Positions 42,960 to 52,722 are shown, counted from the stretch's first letter. The stretch is DNA of 64,000 nucleotides from Plantactinospora endophytica (GCF_016862915.1 NZ_BONW01000001.1:248001-312000); one strand, 5' to 3'. The notes: generated by a model not told the origin, from the letters alone. A program made the numbers and translations.

Positions 42960-42979
42960 ACGCGGTTGACGCTGCCGGA

Positions 42980-44071
<1,092 letters not shown>

Positions 44072-44389
44072 GGTGCAGCGCTTCCTTTCACCGGCAGGAA
44101 CGTGCCGGACGATCCGAGTGAAAGTGCGACCGGCGCGTTGCCGTGCCGGTCCGTGGAGGGCGCCGGGGCAGCCGTGGGCAGCCGGTGTCATCCGCGTCAC
44201 GCCACGGTAAACGGGTTTTTCTCACATGCCAAGGTGGGGCGGGGTTCCTGGGACGTATCCGACGAACATTTCGGGCATCTGGGCACGGTCCGCCACCATC
44301 CGTCGGCGCTGCCGTCCGGTGTCGGGTATCGGAATCGGTGCCGCCCATGGTAGGAGGGCATCTGTCGCTATGCTGACCACGAACATTGC
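44072..44389. other. Divergent intergenic region between msiK and tRNA-Thr, 318 bp
   Basis: Contains the msiK promoter region and, on the plus strand, TATGCT (44369-44374), which fits the -10 of the tRNA promoter. The lower-GC stretch ACGGGTTTTTCTCACATGCC near 44213 may hold the msiK promoter. I see no CebR-type box here. Confidence 0.35.
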
Positions 44390-44466
44390 GCCCCTGTAGC
44401 TCAGTTGGCCAGAGCACTCGCCTTGTAAGCGAGTGGTCGTCGGTTCGAGTCCGACCGGGGGCTCCA
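44390..44466 (+). tRNA. tRNA-Thr (anticodon TGT)
   Basis: Cloverleaf complete: acceptor GCCCCTG pairs with CGGGGGC at 44456-44462. The D arm is GCTC/GAGC. The anticodon stem CTCGC/GCGAG encloses CTTGTAA with TGT. The T arm reads GTCGG-TTCGAGT-CCGAC. The discriminator is T, and the terminal CCA (44464-44466) is encoded. It reads ACA threonine codons, which are rare in such a GC-rich genome. Confidence 0.95.
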
Positions 44467-44675
44467 GCACCAGCCCGCCAGCGCAGACGTCGGTGAGTGG
44501 GTCCAAGAGCCTGATCGATTGATCCCGAAGACCACTCGCTTACCGCTGGGGCGGGCCCGGCCGTCGTCGCTGGGTCCACAGGCGCTGAGGCGTGGGCCTG
44601 GCCGATGGCGGCGACGAGTGGCCGCAGGGTCCAGCGTCGCCGGTGCGTACGTCCGATCCTCGGCCGGCTCCACTG

Positions 44676-45011
44676 TCACGACCGGGTACGGCGGTGCGGG
44701 ATGATGTCTCTCCGCACCTTCGCGGCGACCATGCCGGAGATTCTCGGGTCGTGATCGATGAACATCGGGCGGAGTAGACCGGCGCGGAGCAGCAGGCCCC
44801 AGCCGGCGAGTAACGCAAGCGCTGCGACGCCGAAGAGGATCACGTTTGCCCAGACGGGCGCTGCGGGCAGGAATCCGATCTCGAATCCGAAGAACCAGAG
44901 GACGGTTGGAACGCCGACAAGGTTCGCCACCCGGAAGAGCCAGATCGCGACCCAGTAGGCCCGATTGGCGACGATGGCCTGAGCTTTCCGCTGCCAGGAG
45001 TCGGCCGTCAT
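44676..45011 (-). CDS. Small membrane protein, unknown function
   Basis: A 111-residue protein with two or three membrane helices (A-N-L-V-G-V-P-T-V-L-W-F-F-G-F and V-I-L-F-G-V-A-A-L-A-L-L-A-G-W). It ends in a cytoplasmic charged segment with P-M-F-I-D-H-D-P-R-I. I do not recognise a family. The frame is open to 45098, but ATG 45011 starts a more plausible amphipathic N-terminus. It stands alone between the tRNA and the TetR gene. Confidence 0.6.
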   Translation of the reverse strand: MTADSWQRKAQAIVANRAYWVAIWLFRVANLVGVPTVLWFFGFEIGFLPAAPVWANVILFGVAALALLAGWGLLLRAGLLRPMFIDHDPRISGMVAAKVRRDIIPHRRTRS

Positions 45012-45168
45012 GACTGGATGGTGAGGTTTCCAGTCAAGCGGTCTGGGTGGCGGGGTGTCGGCCGCTACTTCAGCACCCACCCACGCCGGACGGTACACCG
45101 GTCGGGTAACCGCTCCACTACCTGATTGTGATCAATGCCCCCGTACTCCGTCACGATCGGGTGGCGGT

Positions 45169-45729
45169 TCAGGGGCGTAGGCCCTGGGTGATCACGGCGA
45201 TGAGCGGGCGCAGGGATTCGGCGTCGCCGTCCCGAGAGAGGCAGCCGGTCAGCAGGGCTTTCACGTCGGCGTACCCGATGTCGGCGCGGACGGCGCCGGC
45301 GCGCTGGGCCTGGTCGAGCAGGTCGCGCAGCCGGCCGGCGACGTCGTACCCGGCCTCGGCGGCGACCCGGTCGAGGTCGTACCCGGCGCCGGCCAGCGCC
45401 TCGGCGAGCCCGCGATGGTTGGCGCCCTCCTCGATCAGGGCGCCGAAGAGGGCGAAGAACGCCGTACCGGGCTCGTGTGCCTCGGTCAGTTCGTCGGCGC
45501 GGCGCCACAGTGCCGCCACCCGGTCCAGCAGGATCGCCGCGAACAGCGACTCCTTGGTCGGGAAGTGCCGGCTCACGGTACCGGTGCCGACGCCGGCCCG
45601 CCGGGCGATCTCCTGCACCGGCACGGCCAGCCCCTCGCTGGCGAAGACCTCCGCCGCCACCCGGAGCACCCGGTCCCGGTTGCGTCGGGCGTCGGCGCGC
45701 AGCGGCCGACCGTCCTCTGTGTGCGCCAT
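45169..45729 (-). CDS. TetR-family transcriptional regulator
   Basis: A 186-residue regulator with an N-terminal helix-turn-helix (R-V-A-A-E-V-F-A-S-E-G, then E-I-A-R-R-A-G-V-G-T-G-T-V-S-R-H-F-P-T-K). The C-terminal ligand domain is of the type often annotated as a TetR/SbtR-like C-terminus. It is divergent from the dehydrogenase at 45847. Two 16-bp palindromes in the 117-bp gap are its probable operators, controlling itself and the dehydrogenase. ATG 45729 has GGAGG upstream; a TTG ten codons earlier is less likely because it moves into the operator. Confidence 0.9.
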   Translation of the reverse strand: MAHTEDGRPLRADARRNRDRVLRVAAEVFASEGLAVPVQEIARRAGVGTGTVSRHFPTKESLFAAILLDRVAALWRRADELTEAHEPGTAFFALFGALIEEGANHRGLAEALAGAGYDLDRVAAEAGYDVAGRLRDLLDQAQRAGAVRADIGYADVKALLTGCLSRDGDAESLRPLIAVITQGLRP

Positions 45730-45760
45730 CGGGGGCGGGACCTCCACACGGATGGACAAC

Positions 45761-45776
45761 CGGGATGGGCATCCCG
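45761..45776. promoter_or_regulatory. TetR operator candidate 1
   Basis: CGGGATGGGCATCCCG is a palindrome with perfect seven-base arms. It matches operator candidate 2 in outline (CGGGAYGGKCRTCCCG). Confidence 0.6.
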
Positions 45777-45791
45777 TATCGTCGAGTTAAC

Positions 45792-45807
45792 CGGGACGGT
45801 CGTCCCG
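45792..45807. promoter_or_regulatory. TetR operator candidate 2
   Basis: CGGGACGGTCGTCCCG is a palindrome with perfect seven-base arms. Its centre is 31 bp from that of candidate 1, about three helical turns, so two dimers would bind the same face. Confidence 0.6.
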
Positions 45808-45846
45808 ATTCTAGCCGTCCCACCACCTACGAAACGGGGTAGGACC

Positions 45847-46812
45847 ATGGCAGAAACCCTACGGCGGCGGCGGTGGACCGCTGCGGACGTGCCCGCCCAG
45901 TACGGGCGGACGGCGCTGGTCACCGGCGCCAACACCGGAATCGGCTTCGAGACCGCGCTGGTGCTCGCCCAGCGGGGCGCCACCGTCGTGCTGGCCGGCC
46001 GCAGCCCGGACCGGCTGGCCGGCGCGGTGGCCCGGATCCGCGCCGCCGTACCGGACGCGGAACTGCACAGCCAGCACCTCGACCTGGCCTCGCTCGACTC
46101 GGTGCGGCGGGCCGCCGAACAGCTCCGAAGCGACTTCGCCCGGATCGACCTGCTGGTCAACAACGCCGGCGGCATCCGACCCCGCTACGAGGTCACCGAG
46201 GACGGCTTCGAGGCCACCCTCGCCACCAACCACCTCGGCCCGTACGCGCTGACCGGGCTGTTGCTCGACCGGATGCTCGGGGTGCCAGGCTCGCGGATCG
46301 TGACGGTGAGCAGCATCGGGCACCGGCGGGGCCGGATGAACTTCGACGACCTGCACGCCACCCGTGGCTACCGCTTCCAGCACGCCTACTTCCAGTCGAA
46401 GCTGGCCAACCTGATGTTCGGCTACGAACTGCACCGCCGGCTCGACGCGGCCGGGGCCGAGACCGTCTCGGTCGCCGCCCACCCGGGCAACGCGCGTACC
46501 GAGTTCGGTCGCGACATGCACCCGCTCGTCCGGATCGCCATGTTGCCGCAGCTCCGGGCGGTCACCTGGTGGCTGATGCAGGACCCGCACCGGGGCGCCC
46601 TGGCGTCACTGCGGGCCGCGACGGATCCGGGGGTACGCGGCGGCGAGTACTACGGCCCACCCGGCCGGGCCCAGTTCACCGGCCACCCCGAACGGGTCGA
46701 CTCCAGTCCGCTCTCCCACGACGTCGAGCAGCAACGTCGACTGTGGAGCGAGTCGGAGCGGCTGACCGGCGTCGCGTACCCGATCGGGGAGCCGGTCGCG
46801 CGACCGGCCTGA
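45847..46812 (+). CDS. Short-chain dehydrogenase/reductase
   Basis: A 321-residue classical SDR. The cofactor loop is T-G-A-N-T-G-I-G, the structural N-N-A-G is in L-V-N-N-A-G-G, the catalytic Ser is in V-S-S-I-G-H, and the Y-x-x-x-K pair is in Y-F-Q-S-K. The length and the [10 protein letters not shown] start resemble retinol-dehydrogenase/WW-oxidoreductase-like SDRs. The substrate is unknown. It is divergent from the TetR gene, whose product probably represses it; such pairs often handle xenobiotic or hydrophobic carbonyl compounds (inference). Confidence 0.92.
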   Translation: MAETLRRRRWTAADVPAQYGRTALVTGANTGIGFETALVLAQRGATVVLAGRSPDRLAGAVARIRAAVPDAELHSQHLDLASLDSVRRAAEQLRSDFARIDLLVNNAGGIRPRYEVTEDGFEATLATNHLGPYALTGLLLDRMLGVPGSRIVTVSSIGHRRGRMNFDDLHATRGYRFQHAYFQSKLANLMFGYELHRRLDAAGAETVSVAAHPGNARTEFGRDMHPLVRIAMLPQLRAVTWWLMQDPHRGALASLRAATDPGVRGGEYYGPPGRAQFTGHPERVDSSPLSHDVEQQRRLWSESERLTGVAYPIGEPVARPA

Positions 46813-46833
46813 CCGGGCCGCGGTGGTCGGCCG

Positions 46834-47463
46834 TCACGGGGTGGGGGTCTGCGGTGTTGGGTCGACCACGCAGGCGGCGATCTGCCGTGGCCCCTCGGGA
46901 GTGACGACGGCGAGGGTCAGCAGGGTCGTACCGGCGGGACAGGTCGGGCCCGGCGGCCCCGGCTCGCCGGACGGACCCGGGTCACCGCTCGGACCGGCGG
47001 GTCCCTCCGGCCCGGACGGGCCCTCCGGACCGGTCGCGCCGTCGGGGCCGGCGACGCCCGGATCGCCGTTCACCCCGGGCGGTCCCGGCTCGCCGGCCGG
47101 CCCCGGCTCGCCCTGCGCCCCGGGTCCACCGGGCGGACCGGGATCACCGGGTCGGCCGTCCCGGCCGGGCAGACCCGGCGGCCCCGGTGGCCCCTCCGGA
47201 CCGGCCGGGCCCTGCGCACCCCGCAGGTCGGCGGGATCGACGACGCATTCGCCGCCGAGTTGGCGTACCTGCTGGCAGAGCTGCTCGGCGCCGGAGACGG
47301 CGGTCGCCGCGCGGCGCTGCTCCACGGCGGCCTGCCGGCCGAGCCGAGCCCAGGCCCAGCCGCCGGCCGCCGCGACCAGCGCGGTCGCCACCACCACGAT
47401 GACGAGCCGGCGCCGGATGCGTCGGTCCATCCGGCGGCGGAAGGTCTCCGTCTCCTCGGTCAT
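46834..47463 (-). CDS. Membrane-anchored collagen-like repeat protein
   Basis: A 209-residue protein. A basic N-terminus ([11 protein letters not shown]) precedes one membrane helix at about 20-41. A short helical spacer with two cysteines is followed by about 30 G-x-y collagen triplets (residues about 85-175, for example [10 protein letters not shown]), and a small C-terminal domain with two further cysteines. A trimeric surface fibre is the likely form. It is the last gene of a minus-strand group with a coiled-coil membrane protein and an M15-like peptidase. Such triplets occur in phage tail fibres and in bacterial surface proteins. ATG 47463 has GGAG upstream. Confidence 0.85.
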   Translation of the reverse strand: MTEETETFRRRMDRRIRRRLVIVVVATALVAAAGGWAWARLGRQAAVEQRRAATAVSGAEQLCQQVRQLGGECVVDPADLRGAQGPAGPEGPPGPPGLPGRDGRPGDPGPPGGPGAQGEPGPAGEPGPPGVNGDPGVAGPDGATGPEGPSGPEGPAGPSGDPGPSGEPGPPGPTCPAGTTLLTLAVVTPEGPRQIAACVVDPTPQTPTP

Positions 47464-47503
47464 GGCGTCTCCTCGCTGCGCTCCCGCTCCGGCCACCCGC
47501 CGT

Positions 47504-47619
47504 GCGGTCAGACCGAAACGGCGTCAACCTCGGCGGTCACACCGGAACGTGGCTGACCTCGCCGGTCGCACCGAAATGTCGTCAGCTTTGGCGGTCCCGT
47601 CGGAACGTGGTCGGCCCCG
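47504..47619. repeat. Four degenerate 28-30-bp tandem repeats
   Basis: Units begin at 47504, 47533, 47561 and 47591 and share the outline GCGGTCRCACCGRAACGT followed by SGTCRRCCTCG. They fill the gap between the collagen-like gene and the coiled-coil gene. There are no spacers, so this is not a CRISPR array. Confidence 0.6.
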
Positions 47620-47623
47620 GCAG

Positions 47624-47932
47624 TCAGGACGGAGCGTCCGGGCGGTAGCGGTGCAGTTCTCGTTCGACGAGGGCGAGGGCGTCCTCGGCGGCCCGCCGTG
47701 CCCGCCGGGCCTCGTCGACGGCCTGCTGCAACCCCTCGGCCCGCTGCTCGGCCGCATCGGTACGGCGTGCGGCCTCGTCCGCGCGCTTCTCGGCACGGTC
47801 GATCGCCTCCTGGTACTCCTTGCGGTCGGCCCGGTTGGCGTTGAGCAGGTACGCCACGATCGTGACGAGCAGGCCCCCGACACCGACGGCACCGAAGCCG
47901 CCGGCCGGGAGAAAATTCGCCAGTTCGCCCAC
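47624..47932 (-). CDS. Single-helix coiled-coil membrane protein (holin-like?)
   Basis: A 102-residue protein. A Gly-rich N-terminal helix ([20 protein letters not shown], about residues 11-30) is followed by 65 residues of Ala/Glu/Arg-rich coiled coil. The layout matches small actinophage holins or spanin-like proteins, but sequence alone does not prove it. The start is GTG 47932, three bases after the stop of the M15-like gene, so the two are cotranscribed. Confidence 0.6.
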   Translation of the reverse strand: MGELANFLPAGGFGAVGVGGLLVTIVAYLLNANRADRKEYQEAIDRAEKRADEAARRTDAAEQRAEGLQQAVDEARRARRAAEDALALVERELHRYRPDAPS

Positions 47933-47935
47933 ACG

Positions 47936-48760
47936 TCAGCTCGCCGGGGTGCCCAGTTTCGCCGCCAGTTCCGCCGCCCGTTCGCCGAACGCGTGCTTCA
48001 GGGCCGCCGCGACGTCGTCGATGTCGCGCTGGCCCAGCCCGGCGAGTACGCCGTCGACGATGGCCTTCTCGTCGGTGGTGTCCCGACCGACGGCGTCGAG
48101 CAGGGTGGCCTGGTCGACGGTCAACTGCTGCACCCGGGCCAGCAACTGCTGGATGCCGTTGTCCGCCATCACCTTCGTCTTGGTACGGGTGGCGATCTTG
48201 TCGATCGTCGCGTCGTCCACGTCTTCCTCCGTCGGGTCGCCGAGCGCGATCGCCAGGATCCGCTCCATCACACGTCTGTCGGCGCAGCAGCGCCGGTCGA
48301 GGGTCAGGTGCCAGTGCCACAGATGGCTGGAATCGCTGCTGGCGGCCCGGTTGCGTACGTTGTCCCAGCCGTCGACGACCTTGTCGCCGTCGACGTTGCC
48401 GTAGAACTCGCGTACCTCTTCGAGCGTGCCGGTGCGTACGGCGGTGTAGATCCGTTTGCACTGCGCGACCATCTCGGCGGCCGAGCCCGGGGTGAAGTCG
48501 ACCCCGGCGACGTGCCGCTGCTGCACGGCGGTCAGCCCGGCCTGCACCGTGTACGTCCGGGAGGTGCAGTACCTGGACTTCAGAATCCACTCCTGGGACC
48601 GGTGGGCTCCCCGCAGATGGTTGTTGTCACCCTTGTTGCCGAACGCCCCCCGAGGGCGCCTGGTACGCCGGCACAGTTCGTCGCCGAGCCAGTCCAGTTC
48701 CGGCGTGACGAGTTCCCGTGCCCACCACGATTCAGTCTGTAATTGCGCATAGGTCGGCAT
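47936..48760 (-). CDS. Putative M15-like zinc peptidase (phage-type lysin?)
   Basis: A 274-residue protein without signal peptide. The segment R-H-V-A-G-V-D-F and the later H-L-W-H-W-H-L-T supply His, Asp and H-x-H in the order of zinc ligands in M15 D-Ala-D-Ala peptidases, although the rest is diverged. The N-terminal motif [12 protein letters not shown] is distinctive. The last 75 residues are helical and charged. Together with the next two genes it resembles a lysis or tail remnant of an actinophage. The family assignment is by motif reading only. The region upstream (48761-48835) is the most AT-rich spot in this part of the window and includes the palindrome CTATTGTGAATAG (48770-48782). 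Confidence 0.55.
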   Translation of the reverse strand: MPTYAQLQTESWWARELVTPELDWLGDELCRRTRRPRGAFGNKGDNNHLRGAHRSQEWILKSRYCTSRTYTVQAGLTAVQQRHVAGVDFTPGSAAEMVAQCKRIYTAVRTGTLEEVREFYGNVDGDKVVDGWDNVRNRAASSDSSHLWHWHLTLDRRCCADRRVMERILAIALGDPTEEDVDDATIDKIATRTKTKVMADNGIQQLLARVQQLTVDQATLLDAVGRDTTDEKAIVDGVLAGLGQRDIDDVAAALKHAFGERAAELAAKLGTPAS

Positions 48761-48971
48761 CGGACCTGCCTATTGTGAATAGTTATCTAGAATTGGGGCG
48801 ATCCAGACCAGTATTGATATTTGTCGTGACTTGCCGGGTTGAGGAGGAAACAGTCGCCAACCCGACAGTGTCGTACCGGGACACGCGCTGGTCGCGGCAC
48901 ATGTCCAGGCGCCCCGCCGGGCGGGTCGGCACATACGATCGGGCTCCGATGCCAGCGGCCGGGGAGCGCGG

Positions 48972-50162
48972 ATGACCAGGTACGTGATCGTGGGCGGCGG
49001 AATCCTCGGGCTCGCCGTGGCGCACCGGCTGCGTACCGAGCGTCCCCGGGACACGGTGACCGTGCTGGAGAAGGAGTCCGGCTGGGCCGCCCACCAGACC
49101 GGGCACAACTCCGGGGTGATCCACGCCGGGGTCTACTACAAGCCCGGCAGCCTCAAGGCGACCCTGTGTCGGGCCGGCAGCGAGTCGATGGTGCGGTTCT
49201 GCGCCGAGCAGGAGTTGCCGTACGAGATCTGCGGCAAGCTGATCGTCGCGGCCGAGGCCGCCGAACTGCCCCGGCTGCACGCGCTGCACGAGCGGGCCGT
49301 CGCCAACGGGCTGCCGGTCACCCTGGTCGACCCGGTCGAGGCGGCCGAGTACGAGCCGCACGTCGCCGCCGTCGCCGCGCTGCGGGTCGCCTCGACCGGC
49401 ATCGTCGACTTCGGCGCGGTCTGCCGACGACTTGCCGAGCTCCTCGCCGAGAACGGTGCCGAACTGCGCCTCGACACGATGGTCACCGGAATCCACGGCC
49501 GGCCCGGCGGCGTGACCGTCAGCACCAGCGCGGGTGAGCTGACCGGGGACGTACTGGTCAACTGCGCCGGGTTGCACGCCGACCGGATCGCCCGGCTGGC
49601 CGGCATCGACCCGCCGGCCCGGATCGTGCCGTTCCGGGGCGAGTACCACGAGCTGGTCCCGGAGCGGCGCAAGCTGGTGCGTGGACTGATCTACCCGGTA
49701 CCCGACCCGCAGTTCCCGTTCCTCGGCGTGCACCTGACCCGGATGATCGACGGCACCGTGCACGCCGGACCGAACGCCGTGCTCGCCACCGCCCGCGAGG
49801 GGTACTCGTGGCGCCGGTTCGACCCGCGCGACGTGTGGGAGCAGGTCGGCTACTCCGGACTGTGGGCGCTGGCCCGCCGGCACCACCGGTACGGGCTGAC
49901 CGAGGTGCTCCGGTCGCTGTCCCGGAAACGGTTCGCGGCCAGCCTCGCCCGGCTGGTGCCGGAGGTGACCGAGGCCGACATCGTCCCGGCCGGTACCGGC
50001 GTACGCGCCCAGGCCGTACGCCCGGACGGCGCACTGGTGGACGACTTCCTGATCGTCGAGGCGGACCGGCAGGTGCACGTACTCAACGCGCCGTCGCCGG
50101 CCGCGACCAGCTCGTTCGAGATCGCCCGGCACATCGTCGACCGGCTGCCCGCCGACCGGTGA
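48972..50162 (+). CDS. lhgO: L-2-hydroxyglutarate oxidase
   Basis: A 396-residue FAD-dependent oxidase of the DAO family that oxidises L-2-hydroxyglutarate to 2-oxoglutarate, a metabolite-repair step. The dinucleotide fold reads V-I-V-G-G-G-I-L-G-L-A-V-A, followed by the strongly LhgO-typical H-Q-T-G-H-N-S-G-V-I-H-A-G-V-Y-Y-K-P-G-S-L-K. The later elements P-F-R-G-E-Y-H-E-L and L-G-V-H-L-T-R-M-I-D-G are also family-typical. ATG 48972 has GGGGAG upstream. It stands alone; the next plus-strand gene is a small membrane protein. Confidence 0.93.
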   Translation: MTRYVIVGGGILGLAVAHRLRTERPRDTVTVLEKESGWAAHQTGHNSGVIHAGVYYKPGSLKATLCRAGSESMVRFCAEQELPYEICGKLIVAAEAAELPRLHALHERAVANGLPVTLVDPVEAAEYEPHVAAVAALRVASTGIVDFGAVCRRLAELLAENGAELRLDTMVTGIHGRPGGVTVSTSAGELTGDVLVNCAGLHADRIARLAGIDPPARIVPFRGEYHELVPERRKLVRGLIYPVPDPQFPFLGVHLTRMIDGTVHAGPNAVLATAREGYSWRRFDPRDVWEQVGYSGLWALARRHHRYGLTEVLRSLSRKRFAASLARLVPEVTEADIVPAGTGVRAQAVRPDGALVDDFLIVEADRQVHVLNAPSPAATSSFEIARHIVDRLPADR

Positions 50163-50238
50163 CGGGCAGGCCGCCATTACGGTCAGTCACCGTATCGGGT
50201 GATGGCGATCGTGGACCTGTGCCGGTGACAGTGGGCGG

Positions 50239-50475
50239 ATGGACCGCCCCGGTGTCGCCATCCTGCTCGTCGGAGTGGCGTTCGGCCTGTTCGCGGGCAC
50301 CGCGTACGCGGTGGCGCGGCGGGCCTGGGTGGACTACCGGAAGACCAGGGCCACCCTGCCGGGGCTCCGGAAGACCGCCTGGACGGTGACCCGGATCGCT
50401 ACCAGCCGTGGTGGCATCGTGTTGCTGATCTGCCTGGCCGCCGTCGGCTGGGCGGCCGTCGGCGGACAACGCTGA
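50239..50475 (+). CDS. Small membrane protein, two helices
   Basis: A 78-residue protein with helices at about 5-24 (V-A-I-L-L-V-G-V-A-F-G-L-F-A-G) and 58-74 (G-I-V-L-L-I-C-L-A-A-V-G-W). A basic loop between them includes R-A-W-V-D-Y-R-K-T-R. No family is recognised. It lies 76 bases after lhgO in the same orientation. Confidence 0.55.
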   Translation: MDRPGVAILLVGVAFGLFAGTAYAVARRAWVDYRKTRATLPGLRKTAWTVTRIATSRGGIVLLICLAAVGWAAVGGQR

Positions 50476-50624
50476 CCGCAGCCCACCCCGCCCCGGCAGC
50501 AGCACGCACGGCGAGGCCGCTGGCAGCCCTGATCCGTGACGAGTTGGGCGCGGAGCGACCAGTTGGACGGGCCGGGGTGCCGATCGGTCCGGGGTCACAG
50601 CCGGGCGGGGGACGGCGGCGGGTG

Positions 50625-52106
50625 TCAGGATCGGCGGTGCCGGCGGGCCAGCAGGCCGTGGTGGGGGATGGTCCGGATCGGTGTGGTGGCGGCGCCGGCC
50701 CGGCGCAGGATGTGGTTCGCGGCCAGCATCCCGGTCAACGCGGCCCGCTCCAGCAACGCGCTGGGCAGCTCGGTCCGGATTCCGTCGCCGGCCAGGTAGA
50801 GCCGGTCCGCGTCGGTGCGTACCCCGGGACGGTCGGCGGAGTCGCCGGGTCGGAACGCCGGGGCCTGCCGCTCGACCCGGCAGCGCAGGTCGCGTACCGG
50901 CAGGTCGGCCACCTCCGGCCAGAGCCCGGCAAGTTCGGCCAGCATCCGCCGGGCCAGCTCTGCGGCGGGTACGCCGTCAGGGCAGGCGTACGCGTGCAAC
51001 TCCAGCACCGATCCGCCGGTCCGGGCGGCCCACTGTCGTGCCTCCGACTCCAACCGGTGGTAGAGGGTCACCGAGTCCAGGGTGGGTTGCCGGGACACTC
51101 CGCTGAACACCGCCCGGTCCGTCGCCACGTCCCCGGCCAGCCAGTACCGGGCCACCGCGTACGGCGGGCCGGTGCCGAGCCGGGCCACCTGCCCGGCGAG
51201 TACGGGTGCCCGGGCGGTCAACTCCGGCGAGCCGGCCAGCAGTGCGACCAGGGCCGGCGGATCCACGGCCAGTACGACGTCCCGGGCCCGGTACCGCGCC
51301 CCACTGCCGGTCTCCAGCCGCCAGCCGCCGCCGTCGTCGGGCACCACCGAGGTCACCGGCTCGTCGAGCTGGATCCGGGCTCCGTGCCGGCGCAGGTACT
51401 CGGCGAGCGGTTGCCAGATCGCCGACTCGTAGTCCCGGTCCGGCGCGTCGAAGGCGAGCCCCTCCGGATTGCCGAGGAAGTAGAAGTGGAAGTTGGCGAC
51501 CAGTTCGGCGGCGGAGAGTTCGGCCTCGTGGTTGAAGAACGAGTGCGAGAAGACCTCGAAGAGCATCGCCCGGGCCCGGTCCGGCAGCCGCAGCGCGTCC
51601 AGCAGCTCCTCGGCGGTGGTGTGGTCGAGGTCGGCGTACGTGCGTCGCGGGTGGTAGGCGAGCAGCGGCAGCGCCGCCCGCCCGTCCATCCGGCGCAGAT
51701 CCCGTAGCCGCAGGCTGGGGCTGCGGGCCAGCAGGGCGAGCAGGTTCCACGGCGGTCTCGCCGGCAGCCTGCCGAAGTCCTCGGCCGGCCAGTCGGCGTG
51801 CAACACCGGATAACCGGGTACCGGCCGGAGCAGGTCGAGCGCCGGGTCGATCCGGCGCAGGATCGCCCGGAGATTGTGGTACTGCCGGAAGAAGGCGTGG
51901 AAGCCGTGGTCGACCGGCTGGGCGGTGCCGTCGGCCAGCGTTTCGGCGCGGGTGTCGAGCCGGCCGCCGAGCCGGGACCGGCCCTCCAGCACGGTGACCC
52001 GTACGCCGCGTTCGGCGAGGACGACCGCTGCCGAGATGCCGGCGACGCCACCGCCGACCACCAGTGCGCTGGTGTCGCGGCGTACCCGCTCCGGCGGCCG
52101 GCGCAT
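50625..52106 (-). CDS. FAD-dependent oxidoreductase, carotenoid desaturase (CrtU)-like
   Basis: A 493-residue flavoprotein of the phytoene-desaturase/amine-oxidase fold. The FAD loop reads V-V-G-G-G-V-A-G-I-S-A-A, followed by L-E-G-R-S-R-L-G-G-R. The mid-domain element F-H-F-Y-F-L-G-N-P-E-G-L is one I associate with the desaturase part of isorenieratene synthase and related carotenoid enzymes. The C-terminal FAD element is L-Y-L-A-G-D-G-I-R-T-E-L-P. No other carotenoid gene is in the window. Its ATG overlaps the stop of the preceding gene (ATGA). Confidence 0.8.
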   Translation of the reverse strand: MRRPPERVRRDTSALVVGGGVAGISAAVVLAERGVRVTVLEGRSRLGGRLDTRAETLADGTAQPVDHGFHAFFRQYHNLRAILRRIDPALDLLRPVPGYPVLHADWPAEDFGRLPARPPWNLLALLARSPSLRLRDLRRMDGRAALPLLAYHPRRTYADLDHTTAEELLDALRLPDRARAMLFEVFSHSFFNHEAELSAAELVANFHFYFLGNPEGLAFDAPDRDYESAIWQPLAEYLRRHGARIQLDEPVTSVVPDDGGGWRLETGSGARYRARDVVLAVDPPALVALLAGSPELTARAPVLAGQVARLGTGPPYAVARYWLAGDVATDRAVFSGVSRQPTLDSVTLYHRLESEARQWAARTGGSVLELHAYACPDGVPAAELARRMLAELAGLWPEVADLPVRDLRCRVERQAPAFRPGDSADRPGVRTDADRLYLAGDGIRTELPSALLERAALTGMLAANHILRRAGAATTPIRTIPHHGLLARRHRRS

Positions 52107-52606
52107 CAGGGCTGGCCGGACGGCGGGACCGGCGGGCGGCAGCCCGGGGGACGGTCGGAGGCGGGCCAGACGTACGGCACCTCGGGCAGGTCGCCGAAGA
52201 TCGGTCGATAGTGGACGGGGTCCTTGCGGAGCAGCGAGGAGCGGTGGCTCAGGTGCAGGTCCTCCCGGCCGATCCACGGTGGCAGGTCACCGGCGGCGGC
52301 GAGTTCGGGCTGTCGGCGTACCTCGGTCAGGCCGCAGCCGGTGCCGAGATCGGTGACCAGGGTCGCGGCACAGGTGTCGGCCCGGCCGGTGGAGACCCAC
52401 TCGGCGCAGATGTCCAGCCCGTACCGGACCAGCGCCTCCTCGTAGCCGGCCCACATCTTCACCGCCGGATGGTGCCGCCAGCCGTACCCGGGGCGGACCA
52501 GCCCGCGCAGCACCTGGATCGCCTCGACCCGCTGCTTGCCCAGGCGCAGCGGATCCAGGCTCCGGGCGGTCTCCCCGAAGTCCGGATAGGGCAGGAACGT
52601 CTGCAT
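52106..52606 (-). CDS. MSMEG_6728-type protein (pyrimidine dimer DNA glycosylase family)
   Basis: A 166-residue protein beginning M-Q-T-F-L-P-Y-P-D-F and continuing S-L-D-P-L-R-L-G-K-Q-R-V-E-A-I-Q-V-L. This start is the signature of the MSMEG_6728-type family, which I place with the pyrimidine dimer DNA glycosylase (T4 endonuclease V-like) group. The H-H-P-A-V-K-M-W segment is also conserved. If active it would remove UV-induced dimers, but biochemical proof for this subgroup is not known to me. It is first in a two-gene operon with the carotenoid-type oxidoreductase. Confidence 0.75.
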   Translation of the reverse strand: MQTFLPYPDFGETARSLDPLRLGKQRVEAIQVLRGLVRPGYGWRHHPAVKMWAGYEEALVRYGLDICAEWVSTGRADTCAATLVTDLGTGCGLTEVRRQPELAAAGDLPPWIGREDLHLSHRSSLLRKDPVHYRPIFGDLPEVPYVWPASDRPPGCRPPVPPSGQP

Positions 52607-52722
52607 CCGGGTGCACTACCCGTGACCAGGGTTTGCATGCGTCGACACGCTGCGTGATTGTACTGTCCCGGCCCGTTTCCGGGCGGCCAACGCGTACTGA
52701 TCACAGTGACTACCATCCGGGC

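Noticed and set aside
44222-44679. Minus-strand reading frames over the tRNA, with residues such as P-V-G-L-E-P-T-T and S-N-R-R-P-L-A-Y-K
   Set aside because: These are the well-known spurious proteins produced by translating the antisense of a tRNA gene; the cloverleaf on the plus strand explains the sequence.
47144-47556. Short frames in other registers over the collagen-like gene
   Set aside because: They arise from the regular G-x-y codon pattern read out of frame.
47504-47619. Tandem repeats considered as a CRISPR array
   Set aside because: The units are contiguous with no spacers and are too diverged; no cas gene is in the window.
48718-48975. 85-residue plus-strand frame ahead of lhgO with a GAGGAGGAAACA ribosome-binding-like sequence inside
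   Set aside because: No start codon is suitably placed after the purine-rich stretch, and the translation has no family likeness.
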